The position numbers and the translations under genes were made by a program. Positions 15,574 through 24,534 of a stretch of DNA of 64,000 nt are shown piece by piece. Source of the DNA: Falsihalocynthiibacter sp042445055. GTDB lineage: Bacteria; Pseudomonadota; Alphaproteobacteria; Rhodobacterales; Rhodobacteraceae. Under the pieces are notes generated by a model, which saw only the letters and a list, made by a program, of their open reading frames with translations, was not told where the DNA came from and did no database searches. Every line of letters starts with the position of its first letter. Position 1 is the first letter of the stretch. Location of the stretch: assembly GCF_042445055.1 (NCBI RefSeq), contig NZ_CP170339.1, positions 1,798,001-1,862,000 on the forward strand. The letters run 5' to 3'.

Positions 15574-16662
15574 ATGTCGATTCCAACTATTCCTCACCGT
15601 GTCTTAATCGTCGACGATAGCTCGTTCTACCGGCAGGCGTTGAAAATCATACTTTCAAAGGATCCTCGGCTAGAGGTGGTCGGAAGTGCGTGCGATGCCT
15701 TTCAGGCAAAGCGTATGGTCGATGAGCTTGCGCCCGATGTAATCACGCTTGATGTCGAGATGCCAAAGGTGGACGGGCTTGAATTTCTGCGCCGTTTAAT
15801 GGCGCATCGCCCTACTCCGGTTGTAATGTGTTCCACGATCGCGACGAAAGGATCCGACGTTCTGATGCGCGCGCTGGAAAGTGGTGCCGTTGGCGTCATA
15901 GAAAAAGGGCGTGTAGGAAGCGGTCGGCATGCCGCAGATATCCAGATGCAGATTTGCGATACCGTGCGCGGAGCCGCGCTTGCGAAGGTAAAGCCGCTTG
16001 TGGCAACCCCTACGATTTTTGGTGAGCCGAGCAGCCGCAAGCCGAGTCAGTTGCGCAGAAACAAGAGCGGTATTTCCGTACTCGGGATCGGTGCATCTAC
16101 TGGAGGGACTGAAGCGATCAAATCGGTCCTGCTGGGTATGAGCGAGGATTGTCCGCCTGTTGTTATTGTCCAGCATATGCCGAAATCTTTTACCGGACCA
16201 TTCGCGGAACGCTTGAATAACTATGCTCCAATGGAGGTGCGCGAGGCTCGTGATGGCGATATCTTAACGCCGGGATTGGCGCTTTTGTCGCCAGGATCGC
16301 ATCATATGGAAGTGGCGCGCGGCCCTACCCTCGCTGGCGAGTATCGCATTTCGTTAAGCGAAGGCCCACTTGTTTCGCGGCATCGCCCTTCGGTGGACGT
16401 TCTGTTTCGCTCAATGGCGCGGGTGGTTGGCCGCAAGGGGTGCGGTGTGATTTTGACGGGCATGGGGCAAGACGGTGCAGATGGGTTGCTCGAAATGCGT
16501 AAGGCGGGTGCACGAACTTACGGACAGGATCAAGACACCTGTGTTGTCTATGGTATGTCCAAAATGGCCCATAAAGCGGGCGCTGTGCAGCGGGAACTCC
16601 CGCTACACGAAATTGCAGAGGTGGTTATGAGCAAGCCGGAAGAGGATCAACCCAACGCATAG
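15574..16662 (+). CDS. cheB: CheB-type chemotaxis response regulator methylesterase
   Basis: A 362-residue two-domain protein. The receiver domain (about residues 8-125) has the acidic DD pair and phospho-acceptor Asp in ITLDVEMPKVDG and the conserved Lys in VIEKGR. The C-terminal esterase has the catalytic triad: Ser in GASTGGTEAI, His in VIVQHMPKSFT, Asp in LTGMGQDGADGL. It removes methyl groups from, or deamidates, receptor glutamates. It is coupled to cheR but no other chemotaxis gene is nearby, so the pair may serve receptors elsewhere or a non-chemotactic pathway. Its last 16 bases overlap the 3' end of convergent phoB. Confidence 0.93.
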   Translation: MSIPTIPHRVLIVDDSSFYRQALKIILSKDPRLEVVGSACDAFQAKRMVDELAPDVITLDVEMPKVDGLEFLRRLMAHRPTPVVMCSTIATKGSDVLMRALESGAVGVIEKGRVGSGRHAADIQMQICDTVRGAALAKVKPLVATPTIFGEPSSRKPSQLRRNKSGISVLGIGASTGGTEAIKSVLLGMSEDCPPVVIVQHMPKSFTGPFAERLNNYAPMEVREARDGDILTPGLALLSPGSHHMEVARGPTLAGEYRISLSEGPLVSRHRPSVDVLFRSMARVVGRKGCGVILTGMGQDGADGLLEMRKAGARTYGQDQDTCVVYGMSKMAHKAGAVQRELPLHEIAEVVMSKPEEDQPNA

Positions 16663-17336
16663 CCCGCGCCGCGTACGGTGCGAATAAGATCTGCGGAGTT
16701 ATCGACGCTCAGGGCCTTGCGCAGACGGCCGATATGGACGTCCACAGTGCGGGTATCGACATAGATATCGCGGCCCCAGACACGATCGAGGAGCTGCTCG
16801 CGGCTATACACCCTGCCCGGTTTCTCCATGAATGTCACAAGAAGTCTAAACTCTGTAGGTCCAAGTTTCAGCTCGCGACCATCTCGGAAAACCTTGTGGC
16901 TTTCACTATCGAGGACCACGTTTTCAAACTCTAGCTTCTGGCCAACGCTGGCAGGTCTTGTGCGACGGAGATGATTTTTCACCCGCGCCATTAATTCAGC
17001 AACGGAGTATGGCTTTACAACATAATCATCCGCACCATTCTCAAGACCCCGAACACGGTCGACTTCTTCGCTGCGTGCGGAGAGCATGATGACAGGCACA
17101 TCGCGCGTTTCGCTGCGAGATTTCAGGCGACGACAAATCTCGATCCCCGAAACATTGGGCAACATCCAGTCTAACAAAACTAGATCCGGCATTTCTTCGC
17201 GCACCAGCAATAGAGCCTCTTCGCCATTCACGGCCTTGGACACGTCGTATCCTTCGGCTTCGAGGTTATAAACAAGGACCTCCCGCTGCGCAGGTTCGTC
17301 CTCGACGACCAATATTGACGGTTTATCAGCAGACAT
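16647..17336 (-). CDS. phoB: Phosphate regulon response regulator
   Basis: A 229-residue OmpR-class regulator that binds Pho boxes when phosphorylated by PhoR under phosphate limitation. The receiver has the phospho-Asp in LVLLDWMLPNVSG and Lys in YVVKPYSVAEL; the winged helix shows LKLGPTEFRLL and the recognition region SREQLLDRVWGRDIYVDTRTVDVHIGRLRKAL in part. Length and features match PhoB closely. It is the last gene of the pst operon, 11 bases after phoU; its coding end overlaps cheB on the other strand. Confidence 0.96.
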   Translation of the reverse strand: MSADKPSILVVEDEPAQREVLVYNLEAEGYDVSKAVNGEEALLLVREEMPDLVLLDWMLPNVSGIEICRRLKSRSETRDVPVIMLSARSEEVDRVRGLENGADDYVVKPYSVAELMARVKNHLRRTRPASVGQKLEFENVVLDSESHKVFRDGRELKLGPTEFRLLVTFMEKPGRVYSREQLLDRVWGRDIYVDTRTVDVHIGRLRKALSVDNSADLIRTVRGAGYALG

Positions 17337-17347
17337 TTGCGGCGTCC

Positions 17348-18055
17348 TTAATCTTCAAATTCATACGAAGGCATCACACCTTTTGCGCGCTCTTCGGTGG
17401 GCAATTCACCCGTCACAAGATATATAACTTGTTCCGCAATGGAGGTCGTGTGGTCCCCCATGCGTTCGATGTTTTTCGCGATAAAATGTAGGTGCATACA
17501 CGCGGTGATGTTGCGCGGGTCTTCCATCATGAACGTCAGGAATTCGCGAAACAATGCATTATACATCTGATCGACTTCCTGATCTCGGCGGCGCACCTCT
17601 TCGGCCAGCTCGGCATCGCGCTGAACAAAGGCGTCAAGCGCATCGCGCAGCATGTTTTCAACCTCGCGCCCCATGCGGCGGATGGCTCCGGCGGCGCCGT
17701 CGATGTCTGGCATATGGGCAAGGGATGAGGTCCGCTTGCCAAGGTTCTTGGCATAGTCTCCGACACGCTCAAGGTTGCCAGCAAGCTTCATAACGGACAG
17801 TACCGTCCGCAAATCACTGGCGGCTGGAGCTCGGAGCGCAATAACGCGCGCGGCTTCTGTATTAACTTGTTCTTCGATGGCGTCGATTGCTTTGTCGTTC
17901 TTGCGGACCTGCTCGGCCAGCTCGACATCGCGGTTTTCCAAGGCTCTTGTTGCGTCGGAAATCGCCACCTCGACGAGGCCCCCCATTTTCATGATGAGCG
18001 CTTGAATGCCCTCAAGGTCACGGTCGAACGAAGATACAATATGTTGGTCTTGCAT
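17348..18055 (-). CDS. phoU: Phosphate transport regulator
   Basis: A 235-residue cytosolic protein made of two PhoU three-helix repeats. Each repeat shows the metal-binding E/DxxxD-type pattern (EQVRKNDKAIDAIEEQVN and EEVRRRDQEVDQMYNAL), and NLERVGDYAKNL / NIERMGDHTTSIAEQVIYL are the paired signatures. It links Pst transporter state to PhoR, keeping the Pho regulon off when phosphate is abundant. It lies between pstB and phoB with gaps of 9-11 bases. Confidence 0.96.
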   Translation of the reverse strand: MQDQHIVSSFDRDLEGIQALIMKMGGLVEVAISDATRALENRDVELAEQVRKNDKAIDAIEEQVNTEAARVIALRAPAASDLRTVLSVMKLAGNLERVGDYAKNLGKRTSSLAHMPDIDGAAGAIRRMGREVENMLRDALDAFVQRDAELAEEVRRRDQEVDQMYNALFREFLTFMMEDPRNITACMHLHFIAKNIERMGDHTTSIAEQVIYLVTGELPTEERAKGVMPSYEFED

Positions 18056-18064
18056 GGTTTTCTC

Positions 18065-18862
18065 CTACCCGATGCGTCCAGTGATATAGGACTCTGTGCG
18101 GGGGTCATCGGGGTTGGTAAATATTTGGTTTGTCTCGCCAAATTCAACAAGGTTGCCGAGGTGAAAGAAGGCTGTTTTCTGGCTTACACGGGCGGCTTGC
18201 TGCATGGAGTGCGTCACAATCACGACAGAGAAATTCTCGCGTAGCTCGTCAATGAGTTCCTCTACTTGCGCGGTTGCAATCGGGTCGAGGGCGGAGCATG
18301 GCTCGTCCATCAACAGAACATCAGGGCTGGTGGCGATGGCCCGCGCAATACACAAACGTTGCTGCTGACCACCCGACAATCCGGTGCCCGGCTGGTTCAG
18401 GCGATCCTTTGCCTGATCCCAAAGCGCAGCTTTGCGCAAGCTATTCTCGACGATTTCATCAAGCTCGGTTTTTGAAGCCGCAAGCCCGTGAATCTTGGGC
18501 CCATAGGCAACATTGTCATAGATGGATTTCGGGAAGGGATTTGGCTTTTGAAACACCATCCCGACCTTGGCCCGAAGCTGTACGGGATCAACCTTGGCGT
18601 CGTAAATATCCTCGTTATCCAAGAGAATTTCACCGCGGACGCGGCAGGAGTCAATTGTGTCGTTCATGCGGTTCAGACACCGAAGAAAAGTGGATTTCCC
18701 GCATCCAGATGGTCCAATAAAGGCCGTTACCATTTTCGATGGGATCTCGATATCGACATCCTTGATCGCGTGGGTATCCCCATAATGGACCTGCACGTTC
18801 TTGGCAGAAATCTTCGGGATGTCGTGGCCCACGGCTCTCTCCATCAATCGCATATCATTCAT
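18065..18862 (-). CDS. pstB: Phosphate ABC transporter ATP-binding protein
   Basis: A 265-residue ATPase of the high-affinity phosphate importer. Walker A GPSGCGKST, the PstB hallmark RCLNRMNDTID, signature motif LSGGQQQRLCIARA, Walker B VLLMDEPCSALDP and the H-loop IVTHSMQQA are all visible. RVSQKTAFFHLG near the end is also PstB-specific. Part of pstSCAB-phoU-phoB. Confidence 0.97.
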   Translation of the reverse strand: MNDMRLMERAVGHDIPKISAKNVQVHYGDTHAIKDVDIEIPSKMVTAFIGPSGCGKSTFLRCLNRMNDTIDSCRVRGEILLDNEDIYDAKVDPVQLRAKVGMVFQKPNPFPKSIYDNVAYGPKIHGLAASKTELDEIVENSLRKAALWDQAKDRLNQPGTGLSGGQQQRLCIARAIATSPDVLLMDEPCSALDPIATAQVEELIDELRENFSVVIVTHSMQQAARVSQKTAFFHLGNLVEFGETNQIFTNPDDPRTESYITGRIG

Positions 18863-18875
18863 TGTAGCGCCCTTT

Positions 18876-20225
18876 CTACCAGCGGCGTTCGAAGCGGCGG
18901 CGCAGCATTACGGCACCAGCGTTTATCACAATAAGCATCAACAGCAGCACGATAATCGCACCTGATGCTCTTTCAAAGAAGGCGGGGTCTGCGCGTTGGG
19001 TCCAGTTATAGACCTGAACGGGAAGCGCCGACGCAGGGTCAAACAGACCCTCTGGCGGTGCCCCGGGGTATTCACGCACAAAGGCGACCATGCCGATCAG
19101 AAGCAGCGGAGCAGTCTCGCCAAGGGCCTGCGCCAAGCCAATAATCGTACCCGTTAGAATGCCCGGTGCGGCGAGCGGAAGAACATGGTGGAACACCGCT
19201 TGCATCTTGCTTGCGCCAACGCCGAGGGCGGCGTCACGGATACTGGGCGGCACGGATTTCAGGCTCGCGCGGGTCGAAATAATGATCGTTGGCAGCGTCA
19301 TCAACGTAAGGACCAAGCCGCCAACAATTGGTGCCGACTGAGGTAATCCAGCAAAGTTGATAAAGATCGCAAGGCCAAGGATACCGAACACAATTGATGG
19401 CACGGCGGCAAGGTTACTGATGTTTACCTCGATCAAATCAGTCCATCGGTTTTGCGGCGCGAACTCCTCTAGGTAAATACTCGCCGTCACGCCGATGGGC
19501 AGCGCAAGCAGCAGAACCACGCCCATCATGTAGAGGCTCCCGAGGATCGCAACGCCAAGGCCCGCAGCTTCTGGGCGTTGATCAGATGCGTCAGGTGCTG
19601 TGATAAAGCCCCAGTTGAAGCGCGTCACGATTGAGCCTTCGTCCTTGAGCGCATCTGCCGCCACAAGTTGAGCGGGCGTCACGTTGCTATCAAGCTCGGC
19701 ACTTTCGGCGGAAACGCGACCTTTGAAATAACCGTCGATACGACCATTCGCGAGCACATCAATTGTGATCGTCTGTCCGACCAACGATGGATTGGACAGC
19801 ACCAAGTTGCGTACCTGCGCCGCAGCTTCCTTGGAGATCATCGCTTCGACTTCCTTCTTGGGAAGGTCTGTGATGTTCAACTCGTCGAGCTTGTTGGTCA
19901 GCGCAGTCCGCAAGAGCGGCGCATAGGTAATCGTGGTGGCCTTTTTCATGACCTCGATGTCGCGAACGCCCGATTTGTCAAGCTTGTCCTCAAGCAGTTC
20001 TACGTTCAGCGTAATAAAGGTCTGACGGAAGGCGCCAACGCCGTTGTTCAGAATGGAGCTGACCAAAAGAACGAGCGCAAGAACGCCAACCGAAATCGCG
20101 GCAAGACCATACATCTTGAAGCGGCGCTCGGCGGCATTGCGTTTTTTGAGGCGGTCGGACTGTACGAACAGTGAGCTTGATTGCGCGCGTCCCTGTCCGG
20201 ATCCATGTGAAGTGATATCGCTCAT
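18876..20225 (-). CDS. pstA: Phosphate ABC transporter permease PstA
   Basis: A 449-residue permease, longer than the roughly 280-300 residues of enterobacterial PstA. The first helix (about residues 35-60) is followed by a periplasmic insert of roughly 150 residues (about 65-215, DUF3333 type), then the binding-protein-dependent transport domain with LPIGVTASIYLEEFAP and the EAA-like loop REAALGVGAS in the variant IRDAALGVGASKMQAV. Such inserts are usual in Rhodobacteraceae. It overlaps pstC by four bases. Confidence 0.95.
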   Translation of the reverse strand: MSDITSHGSGQGRAQSSSLFVQSDRLKKRNAAERRFKMYGLAAISVGVLALVLLVSSILNNGVGAFRQTFITLNVELLEDKLDKSGVRDIEVMKKATTITYAPLLRTALTNKLDELNITDLPKKEVEAMISKEAAAQVRNLVLSNPSLVGQTITIDVLANGRIDGYFKGRVSAESAELDSNVTPAQLVAADALKDEGSIVTRFNWGFITAPDASDQRPEAAGLGVAILGSLYMMGVVLLLALPIGVTASIYLEEFAPQNRWTDLIEVNISNLAAVPSIVFGILGLAIFINFAGLPQSAPIVGGLVLTLMTLPTIIISTRASLKSVPPSIRDAALGVGASKMQAVFHHVLPLAAPGILTGTIIGLAQALGETAPLLLIGMVAFVREYPGAPPEGLFDPASALPVQVYNWTQRADPAFFERASGAIIVLLLMLIVINAGAVMLRRRFERRW

Positions 20226-21688
20226 TCGTACTGTTCCCGATATTTGCGCACGATATAGAGGGCAATGACATTAAGCCCCAGCGTGATCGTAAAGAGAGAG
20301 AGACCCAAGGCGAACGCCACGAGCGTTTCTGGGCTAGCAAAATCGGTGTCGCCTGTTAGCTGGCTCACGATTTTGACGGTGACCGTTGTCATGGCTTCGA
20401 ATGGGTTTAGCGAAAGGCGTGCTGCGGCCCCTGCCCCCATGACCACGATCATGGTTTCCCCAATCGCGCGACTGGCCGCAAGCAGGACCGCACCAACAAT
20501 CCCCGGAAGGGCCGCCGGCACCACAACTTGGCGGATCGTTTCCGATTGCGTCGCGCCAAGCCCAAGAGACGCATCGCGCATGGTTTGGGGTACAGCGTTG
20601 ATAATGTCATCCGACAGCGAACTTACGAAGGGAATGAGCATCACCCCCATCACAAGCCCCGCCGTCATAACCGAGGCGCTGCTTTCACCAAGGCCAAGCG
20701 GCTGGGCGAGATAATCACGAAGCATCGGGCCGACGGTCACAAGGGCAAACAAGCCATAAACGATGGTTGGGATGCCCGCGAGAACTTCGATCAGTGGCTT
20801 GGCGATGGAACGCGTTTTTGCGCTCGCATATTCAGACATATAGATCGCTGCAAACAGGCCCACAGGTACAGCAAACAGAAGCGCAATAAAGCTGATGTAA
20901 AGTGTTCCCCAAAGGAGTGGCAAAATGCCGAGATCACTGTCGCCGCGGAAGTTCGGTGACCAGTTCGTTCCGAAGAAGAACTTCATGAAGGGATATTGGG
21001 AGAAGAAGTTGCGTGTCTCAAACAACATCGAAAAGACGATCCCGATGGTCGTGAAAATCGCAATGGATGCCGAGAAAATCAGCAATAGTTTGGTTGCGGA
21101 CTCAACACGGTTGCGCGCTCGGAAATCCTTGTTTGTCAGCTTAAGCGCATACCCCAAAGCAAAGAGCGCAGCGCCGATGCTTGCGAGCGTCATCCAGAAA
21201 CGGCTCGTTGCACTGATGGCACGATACTCTTGAGCCGCGTTCAGAATAGCAGGCTCTACGTCCTGCCCGAGCGCAACCCCGTATGATCCAAGCGTTGCCC
21301 GAAGCTCTTCGGGGCTTCCTGCGAGGTCTCTTGCTTCATCTTGCGATACAGCGCCCGCGGCAACCGCATCATCAAGCCCATCGGCGATACGGCGCACATC
21401 CGAAAGCAGCAGCGTACTAGAAACGCCGGCACCCTCGATCTCGGACTGAAGCGTGCCTTTGATCGTGTTTTCAATGATAAACGGCTGGGCGATAAGCCAG
21501 ACCGCCAGAACGATGATGCCTGCAAAGAACGAAGCCCCAGCAGCAAAACTGCCGTAGTAGAACGGCAGCGAATGAAGGTTCTTGATGTTACCATCGGCAG
21601 AGCTGAGCGCACGTCTTCGCCCGAAGATATAGCCGAAGGCCGAGAGGGCGAGTATTGCGATGAGTATCCAAAAAACTGGCATGATCAT
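20222..21688 (-). CDS. pstC: Phosphate ABC transporter permease PstC
   Basis: A 488-residue inner-membrane permease with a long N-terminal extension: a first helix, a helix at about residues 50-70, and a periplasmic stretch to about residue 160 before the core domain. Core motifs include PVGLFAAIYMSEYAS and the coupling loop MRDASLGLGATQSETIR. With PstA it forms the channel of the phosphate importer. The 51-base gap to pstS holds a hairpin that may give pstS a higher mRNA level. Confidence 0.95.
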   Translation of the reverse strand: MIMPVFWILIAILALSAFGYIFGRRRALSSADGNIKNLHSLPFYYGSFAAGASFFAGIIVLAVWLIAQPFIIENTIKGTLQSEIEGAGVSSTLLLSDVRRIADGLDDAVAAGAVSQDEARDLAGSPEELRATLGSYGVALGQDVEPAILNAAQEYRAISATSRFWMTLASIGAALFALGYALKLTNKDFRARNRVESATKLLLIFSASIAIFTTIGIVFSMLFETRNFFSQYPFMKFFFGTNWSPNFRGDSDLGILPLLWGTLYISFIALLFAVPVGLFAAIYMSEYASAKTRSIAKPLIEVLAGIPTIVYGLFALVTVGPMLRDYLAQPLGLGESSASVMTAGLVMGVMLIPFVSSLSDDIINAVPQTMRDASLGLGATQSETIRQVVVPAALPGIVGAVLLAASRAIGETMIVVMGAGAAARLSLNPFEAMTTVTVKIVSQLTGDTDFASPETLVAFALGLSLFTITLGLNVIALYIVRKYREQYE

Positions 21689-21704
21689 TCCGTATTCAAA
21701 GGTA

Positions 21705-21730
21705 GGAGCCGCCCGATCATGGGCGGCCCC
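21705..21730 (-). other. Intercistronic hairpin between pstS and pstC
   Basis: GGAGCCGCCC (21705-21714) pairs with GGGCGGCCCC (21721-21730) around GATCAT, one mismatch. It lies just after the pstS stop without a U-tract on the minus strand, the usual place for an element that stabilises the binding-protein message. Confidence 0.55.
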
Positions 21731-21739
21731 TGTGTGGGT

Positions 21740-22771
21740 TTACATTCCCAATGTGCTCTCGGAAGCAACGGCTTCTTGTGTCGCTTCGAGTTCTGGGTCT
21801 GCTACAAGGCCGTACTCGGAAAGTGGGCCGTCTGGACCAGCGATTTCTTCGGATACAAAGAACTCAGTGTATTCTTTGAGGCCGGGGATAACGCCGATGT
21901 GTGCTTTTTTCACGTAGAAGTACAATGGGCGGGATACTGGGTACTCGCCTGTCGAGATGCTCTCTGTGGATGGGACAACACCCGACATTGTTGCAACTTG
22001 AAGCTTGTCTGTGTTGTTCTCGTAGAATGCGAGGCCAAACACGCCGATGCCGTCCTTGTTGCTTTCGATGCGCGCGAGTGTCTCGGTGTAGTCACCATCG
22101 ATGTCTACCGAAACGCCGTCTGTGCGAAGTGCCATACAGGCTTTCTCTGCGGCGTCTTCGTCGCCACCGTTTTCAGCAGCAAGCACTTCAAGTGCGCCAG
22201 TTGCTTCGCAACCTTCGAGGATCACTTTTTCCTCAAATACTTCGCGTGTTCCGTGCTTGGTGCCTGGAACGAATGCGGCGAGTTTTTGTGCTGGGAAGTC
22301 AGGGTTAACGTCAGCCCAAGTTTGGTTCGGGTTATCAACCAACGCACCGTCAACAACGATCTTGTCTGAAAGTGCTAGGAACCAGTCGGATGGTGTGAAC
22401 TCAAAGCTTTCGCCATTGATGTCGGATGCGAAAACGATACCGTCATAACCGATGCGCACTTCGATGATGTCTGTGACACCTGCGTCGGCACATGCTTGGA
22501 TTTCGCTGTCTTTGATTTTGCGCGAAGCGTTTGCGACGTCGATTGTTTCTTCGCCCAAGCCTTGGCAGAATTTCTTAAGACCAGCAGAGGAGCCGCCGGA
22601 TTCAACAACAGGTGTCGGGAAGTCAGTGTTTTCACCAAATGCTTCGGCAACGATCGCCGCATATGGCAAAACAGTCGAGGAACCAGCGACCTGAACTTGG
22701 TCACGGGCAGTTGCAGATGTGGCAGCAGCGGCAAGAGCCAATGCAGATACGCTTAGTTTCACAAAAGACAT
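21740..22771 (-). CDS. pstS: Periplasmic phosphate-binding protein
   Basis: A 343-residue high-affinity phosphate-binding protein. A signal peptide ends near residue 22 (ATSATA). Binding-loop features VAGSSTVLPYA, VVESGGSSAGLKKFCQG, DVANASRKI and a later PGTKHGTREVFEEKV match the PstS/PhoX group. It is the first gene of the operon and is preceded by a Pho box of three half sites. Codon use is biased as in highly expressed genes. Confidence 0.96.
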   Translation of the reverse strand: MSFVKLSVSALALAAAATSATARDQVQVAGSSTVLPYAAIVAEAFGENTDFPTPVVESGGSSAGLKKFCQGLGEETIDVANASRKIKDSEIQACADAGVTDIIEVRIGYDGIVFASDINGESFEFTPSDWFLALSDKIVVDGALVDNPNQTWADVNPDFPAQKLAAFVPGTKHGTREVFEEKVILEGCEATGALEVLAAENGGDEDAAEKACMALRTDGVSVDIDGDYTETLARIESNKDGIGVFGLAFYENNTDKLQVATMSGVVPSTESISTGEYPVSRPLYFYVKKAHIGVIPGLKEYTEFFVSEEIAGPDGPLSEYGLVADPELEATQEAVASESTLGM

Positions 22772-22848
22772 GGGAACTCCTAAATGTCAGTTATGGGCCC
22801 ATCGGCGGACCCTCGAGGGCCTACCTAAGTGCGGTCGGCTATGCTTTT

Positions 22849-22877
22849 GTGACAGTTACGTAACGGTTTTATGACAA
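22849..22877 (-). promoter_or_regulatory. Pho box upstream of pstS (three half sites)
   Basis: Reading leftward, TTGTCAT-AAAA-CCGTTAC-GTAA-CTGTCAC repeats the seven-base PhoB half site (CTGTCAT-like) three times at an 11-base period. The half site nearest pstS is a perfect CTGTCAC. A possible -10 (CATAGC) follows about five bases after the last half site. This is the expected PhoB-activated promoter of pstSCAB-phoU-phoB. Confidence 0.8.
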
Positions 22878-22899
22878 TGGCGAAGTTTACCGAAAAAAA

Positions 22900-23940
22900 T
22901 CACGGTAACGGCAGAATAACAGTGAACGTGCTGCCCTGCCCCGTTTTGCTCTCGATCTGAAGGCGTCCGCGATGGCGGTTGATGATGTGCTTTACAATCG
23001 CCAGCCCAAGGCCCGTTCCCCCCATCTCGCGGCTTCTGTGACCATCAACGCGATAGAACCGCTCCGTCAGGCGCGGGATATGCAAAGGGTCGATGCCTTC
23101 CCCCTGATCGGTAATGCTGACGCGTACGGATGGGCGCGACAAACGAGGATCTCTTGCCATTTTTTCAATTTTAACAACGACATCAGCGTCATGCGCGCCA
23201 TATTTGATCGCGTTTTCGATCAGGTTACTAAACACTTGCTGAAGTTGATCGGCATCCCCTGAAAGGTAGATCGCGTCCTTTGGAGGTTCGAATATGATGT
23301 GGACATTAGCGGTCACGGCCTGTGGGCGCAGCGAGACAATCGCCGTCTCGATAATCGCGATTATGTCCTGACGGGTATCTGGGCGAATACGTTCTTCTGA
23401 CTCGACCCGCGAAAGCGAAAGCAGATCACGCACGAGTCGATTCATTCGGGCCGCTTCGCGCTCCATGATTCCCAAGAATCGGTCCCGTGCCTGCGAATCG
23501 TCTTTGGCGGGGCCACGTAACGTTTCGATGAAACCCGCGAGGGCGGTAAGTGGCGTGCGCAATTCATGCGATACATTCGCCACAAAATCTCGGCGCATCT
23601 GGCCCGCGACCTCAAACGGCGTGATGTCCTGAAAACTGAGCAGCATACCTCCGCCATCCTGGATAGCGACGGGGCGGCATACGACCTCGAACACTGTTTC
23701 ATGGGTCGATGCGCCCTTGATAAAACGGGCGCGACTCTCCGCCTTGGTGTTGATGCAGTTCTCGACACAATCAAGCAGTACAGGTTGACGCAACGCCGTA
23801 ATATAATGACGCCCCACAAGCCCCTTGCCGAAAATATCCTGTGCCAACGGATTAACAACGGCCACAGTTTGCGCCGCATCAATCAAAACTACGGCATGCG
23901 GTATTCCGGCAAGCAGCGCGGCAGATTGTAGATCGGGCAT
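22900..23940 (-). CDS. phoR: Phosphate regulon sensor histidine kinase, soluble form
   Basis: A 346-residue kinase: PAS domain (about residues 5-105, PHAVVLIDAAQTVAVVNPLAQ), HisKA with the phospho-acceptor in VSHELRTPLTALAGF, and HATPase_c with the N box NLIENAIKYG, G1 DQGEGID and G2 GGTGLGLAIV. The 5' frame opens at 24012 from a TTG, but the ATG at 23940 follows AAGGAAA and is preferred. No membrane helix precedes the PAS domain, unlike E. coli PhoR, so it is probably cytosolic or held at the membrane through PhoU/Pst. It sits directly before the pst operon on the same strand, with the Pho box between. Confidence 0.92.
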   Translation of the reverse strand: MPDLQSAALLAGIPHAVVLIDAAQTVAVVNPLAQDIFGKGLVGRHYITALRQPVLLDCVENCINTKAESRARFIKGASTHETVFEVVCRPVAIQDGGGMLLSFQDITPFEVAGQMRRDFVANVSHELRTPLTALAGFIETLRGPAKDDSQARDRFLGIMEREAARMNRLVRDLLSLSRVESEERIRPDTRQDIIAIIETAIVSLRPQAVTANVHIIFEPPKDAIYLSGDADQLQQVFSNLIENAIKYGAHDADVVVKIEKMARDPRLSRPSVRVSITDQGEGIDPLHIPRLTERFYRVDGHRSREMGGTGLGLAIVKHIINRHRGRLQIESKTGQGSTFTVILPLP

Positions 23941-24141
23941 TATGACGTTTCCTTGGTCGGATTGCCGTGACCATGTTTCAACTGAATTCGAAAGTAAATC
24001 ATTCACGGGCAATAATCCGTTTTTACCATGTCCAAGTTTCCGTTATGGTCGCGCCGAAAGTTCAAACTTTTATGACAACCACATGCAATGCTGCCTGATG
24101 GTGCCAAAACGCCATTATCGGGCACGAATAGGACTAAAAAC

Positions 24142-24525
24142 GTGTCGAGTGACGAATCAAAAGATTCGAACCAGGATCCCGAGCCTCGGACGCTCATTGT
24201 CGGGAATGTGGACGCATGGATTTCAGCGGGGCGAAGCCTGCCCGATGATCCTTGTCTTCACTATGCCAGCATTGACGATATCTCGCGCGAGATGTTGACG
24301 GCGCTTAATCCGGATATCGTCCTGTCACCGCTTCTTGGCGATGGGTTTGACGCGTTGGATTTGGCTGTATTGCTTGAGAACTTCAACTTTCGCGGACGTT
24401 TTCGCGCGCTCTGCCCACAGGTGCCGAACCCCACGCTTGTCGCAGCCGAGGTTCAGGCGCTTTGCCCCAGTGTGAATTTTGACCTTTTCGTCGTCGAAGA
24501 TCCGGACACGCGTCGGTTAAACTAG
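24142..24525 (+). CDS. Conserved hypothetical protein
   Basis: A protein of about 127 residues from a GTG at 24142, preceded by AGGAC; an ATG at 24088 in the same frame lacks a ribosome site. After a polar lead rich in Ser, Asp and Glu it has RTLIVGNVDAWISAG, then SREMLTALNPDIVLSPLLGDGFDALDLA and LCPQVPNPTLVAAEVQALCP. This looks like a small alpha/beta (Rossmann- or receiver-like) protein, but I do not recognise a named family. It is divergent from phoR and convergent with the PLP enzyme at 24535. A phosphate link would rest only on position. Confidence 0.6.
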   Translation: MSSDESKDSNQDPEPRTLIVGNVDAWISAGRSLPDDPCLHYASIDDISREMLTALNPDIVLSPLLGDGFDALDLAVLLENFNFRGRFRALCPQVPNPTLVAAEVQALCPSVNFDLFVVEDPDTRRLN

Positions 24526-24534
24526 CCTGCCGCC

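Noticed and set aside
21341..22369. A 342-codon plus-strand frame across pstC and pstS.
   Set aside because: It spans two real genes and their gap in antisense; composition is implausible and pstS/pstC are certain.
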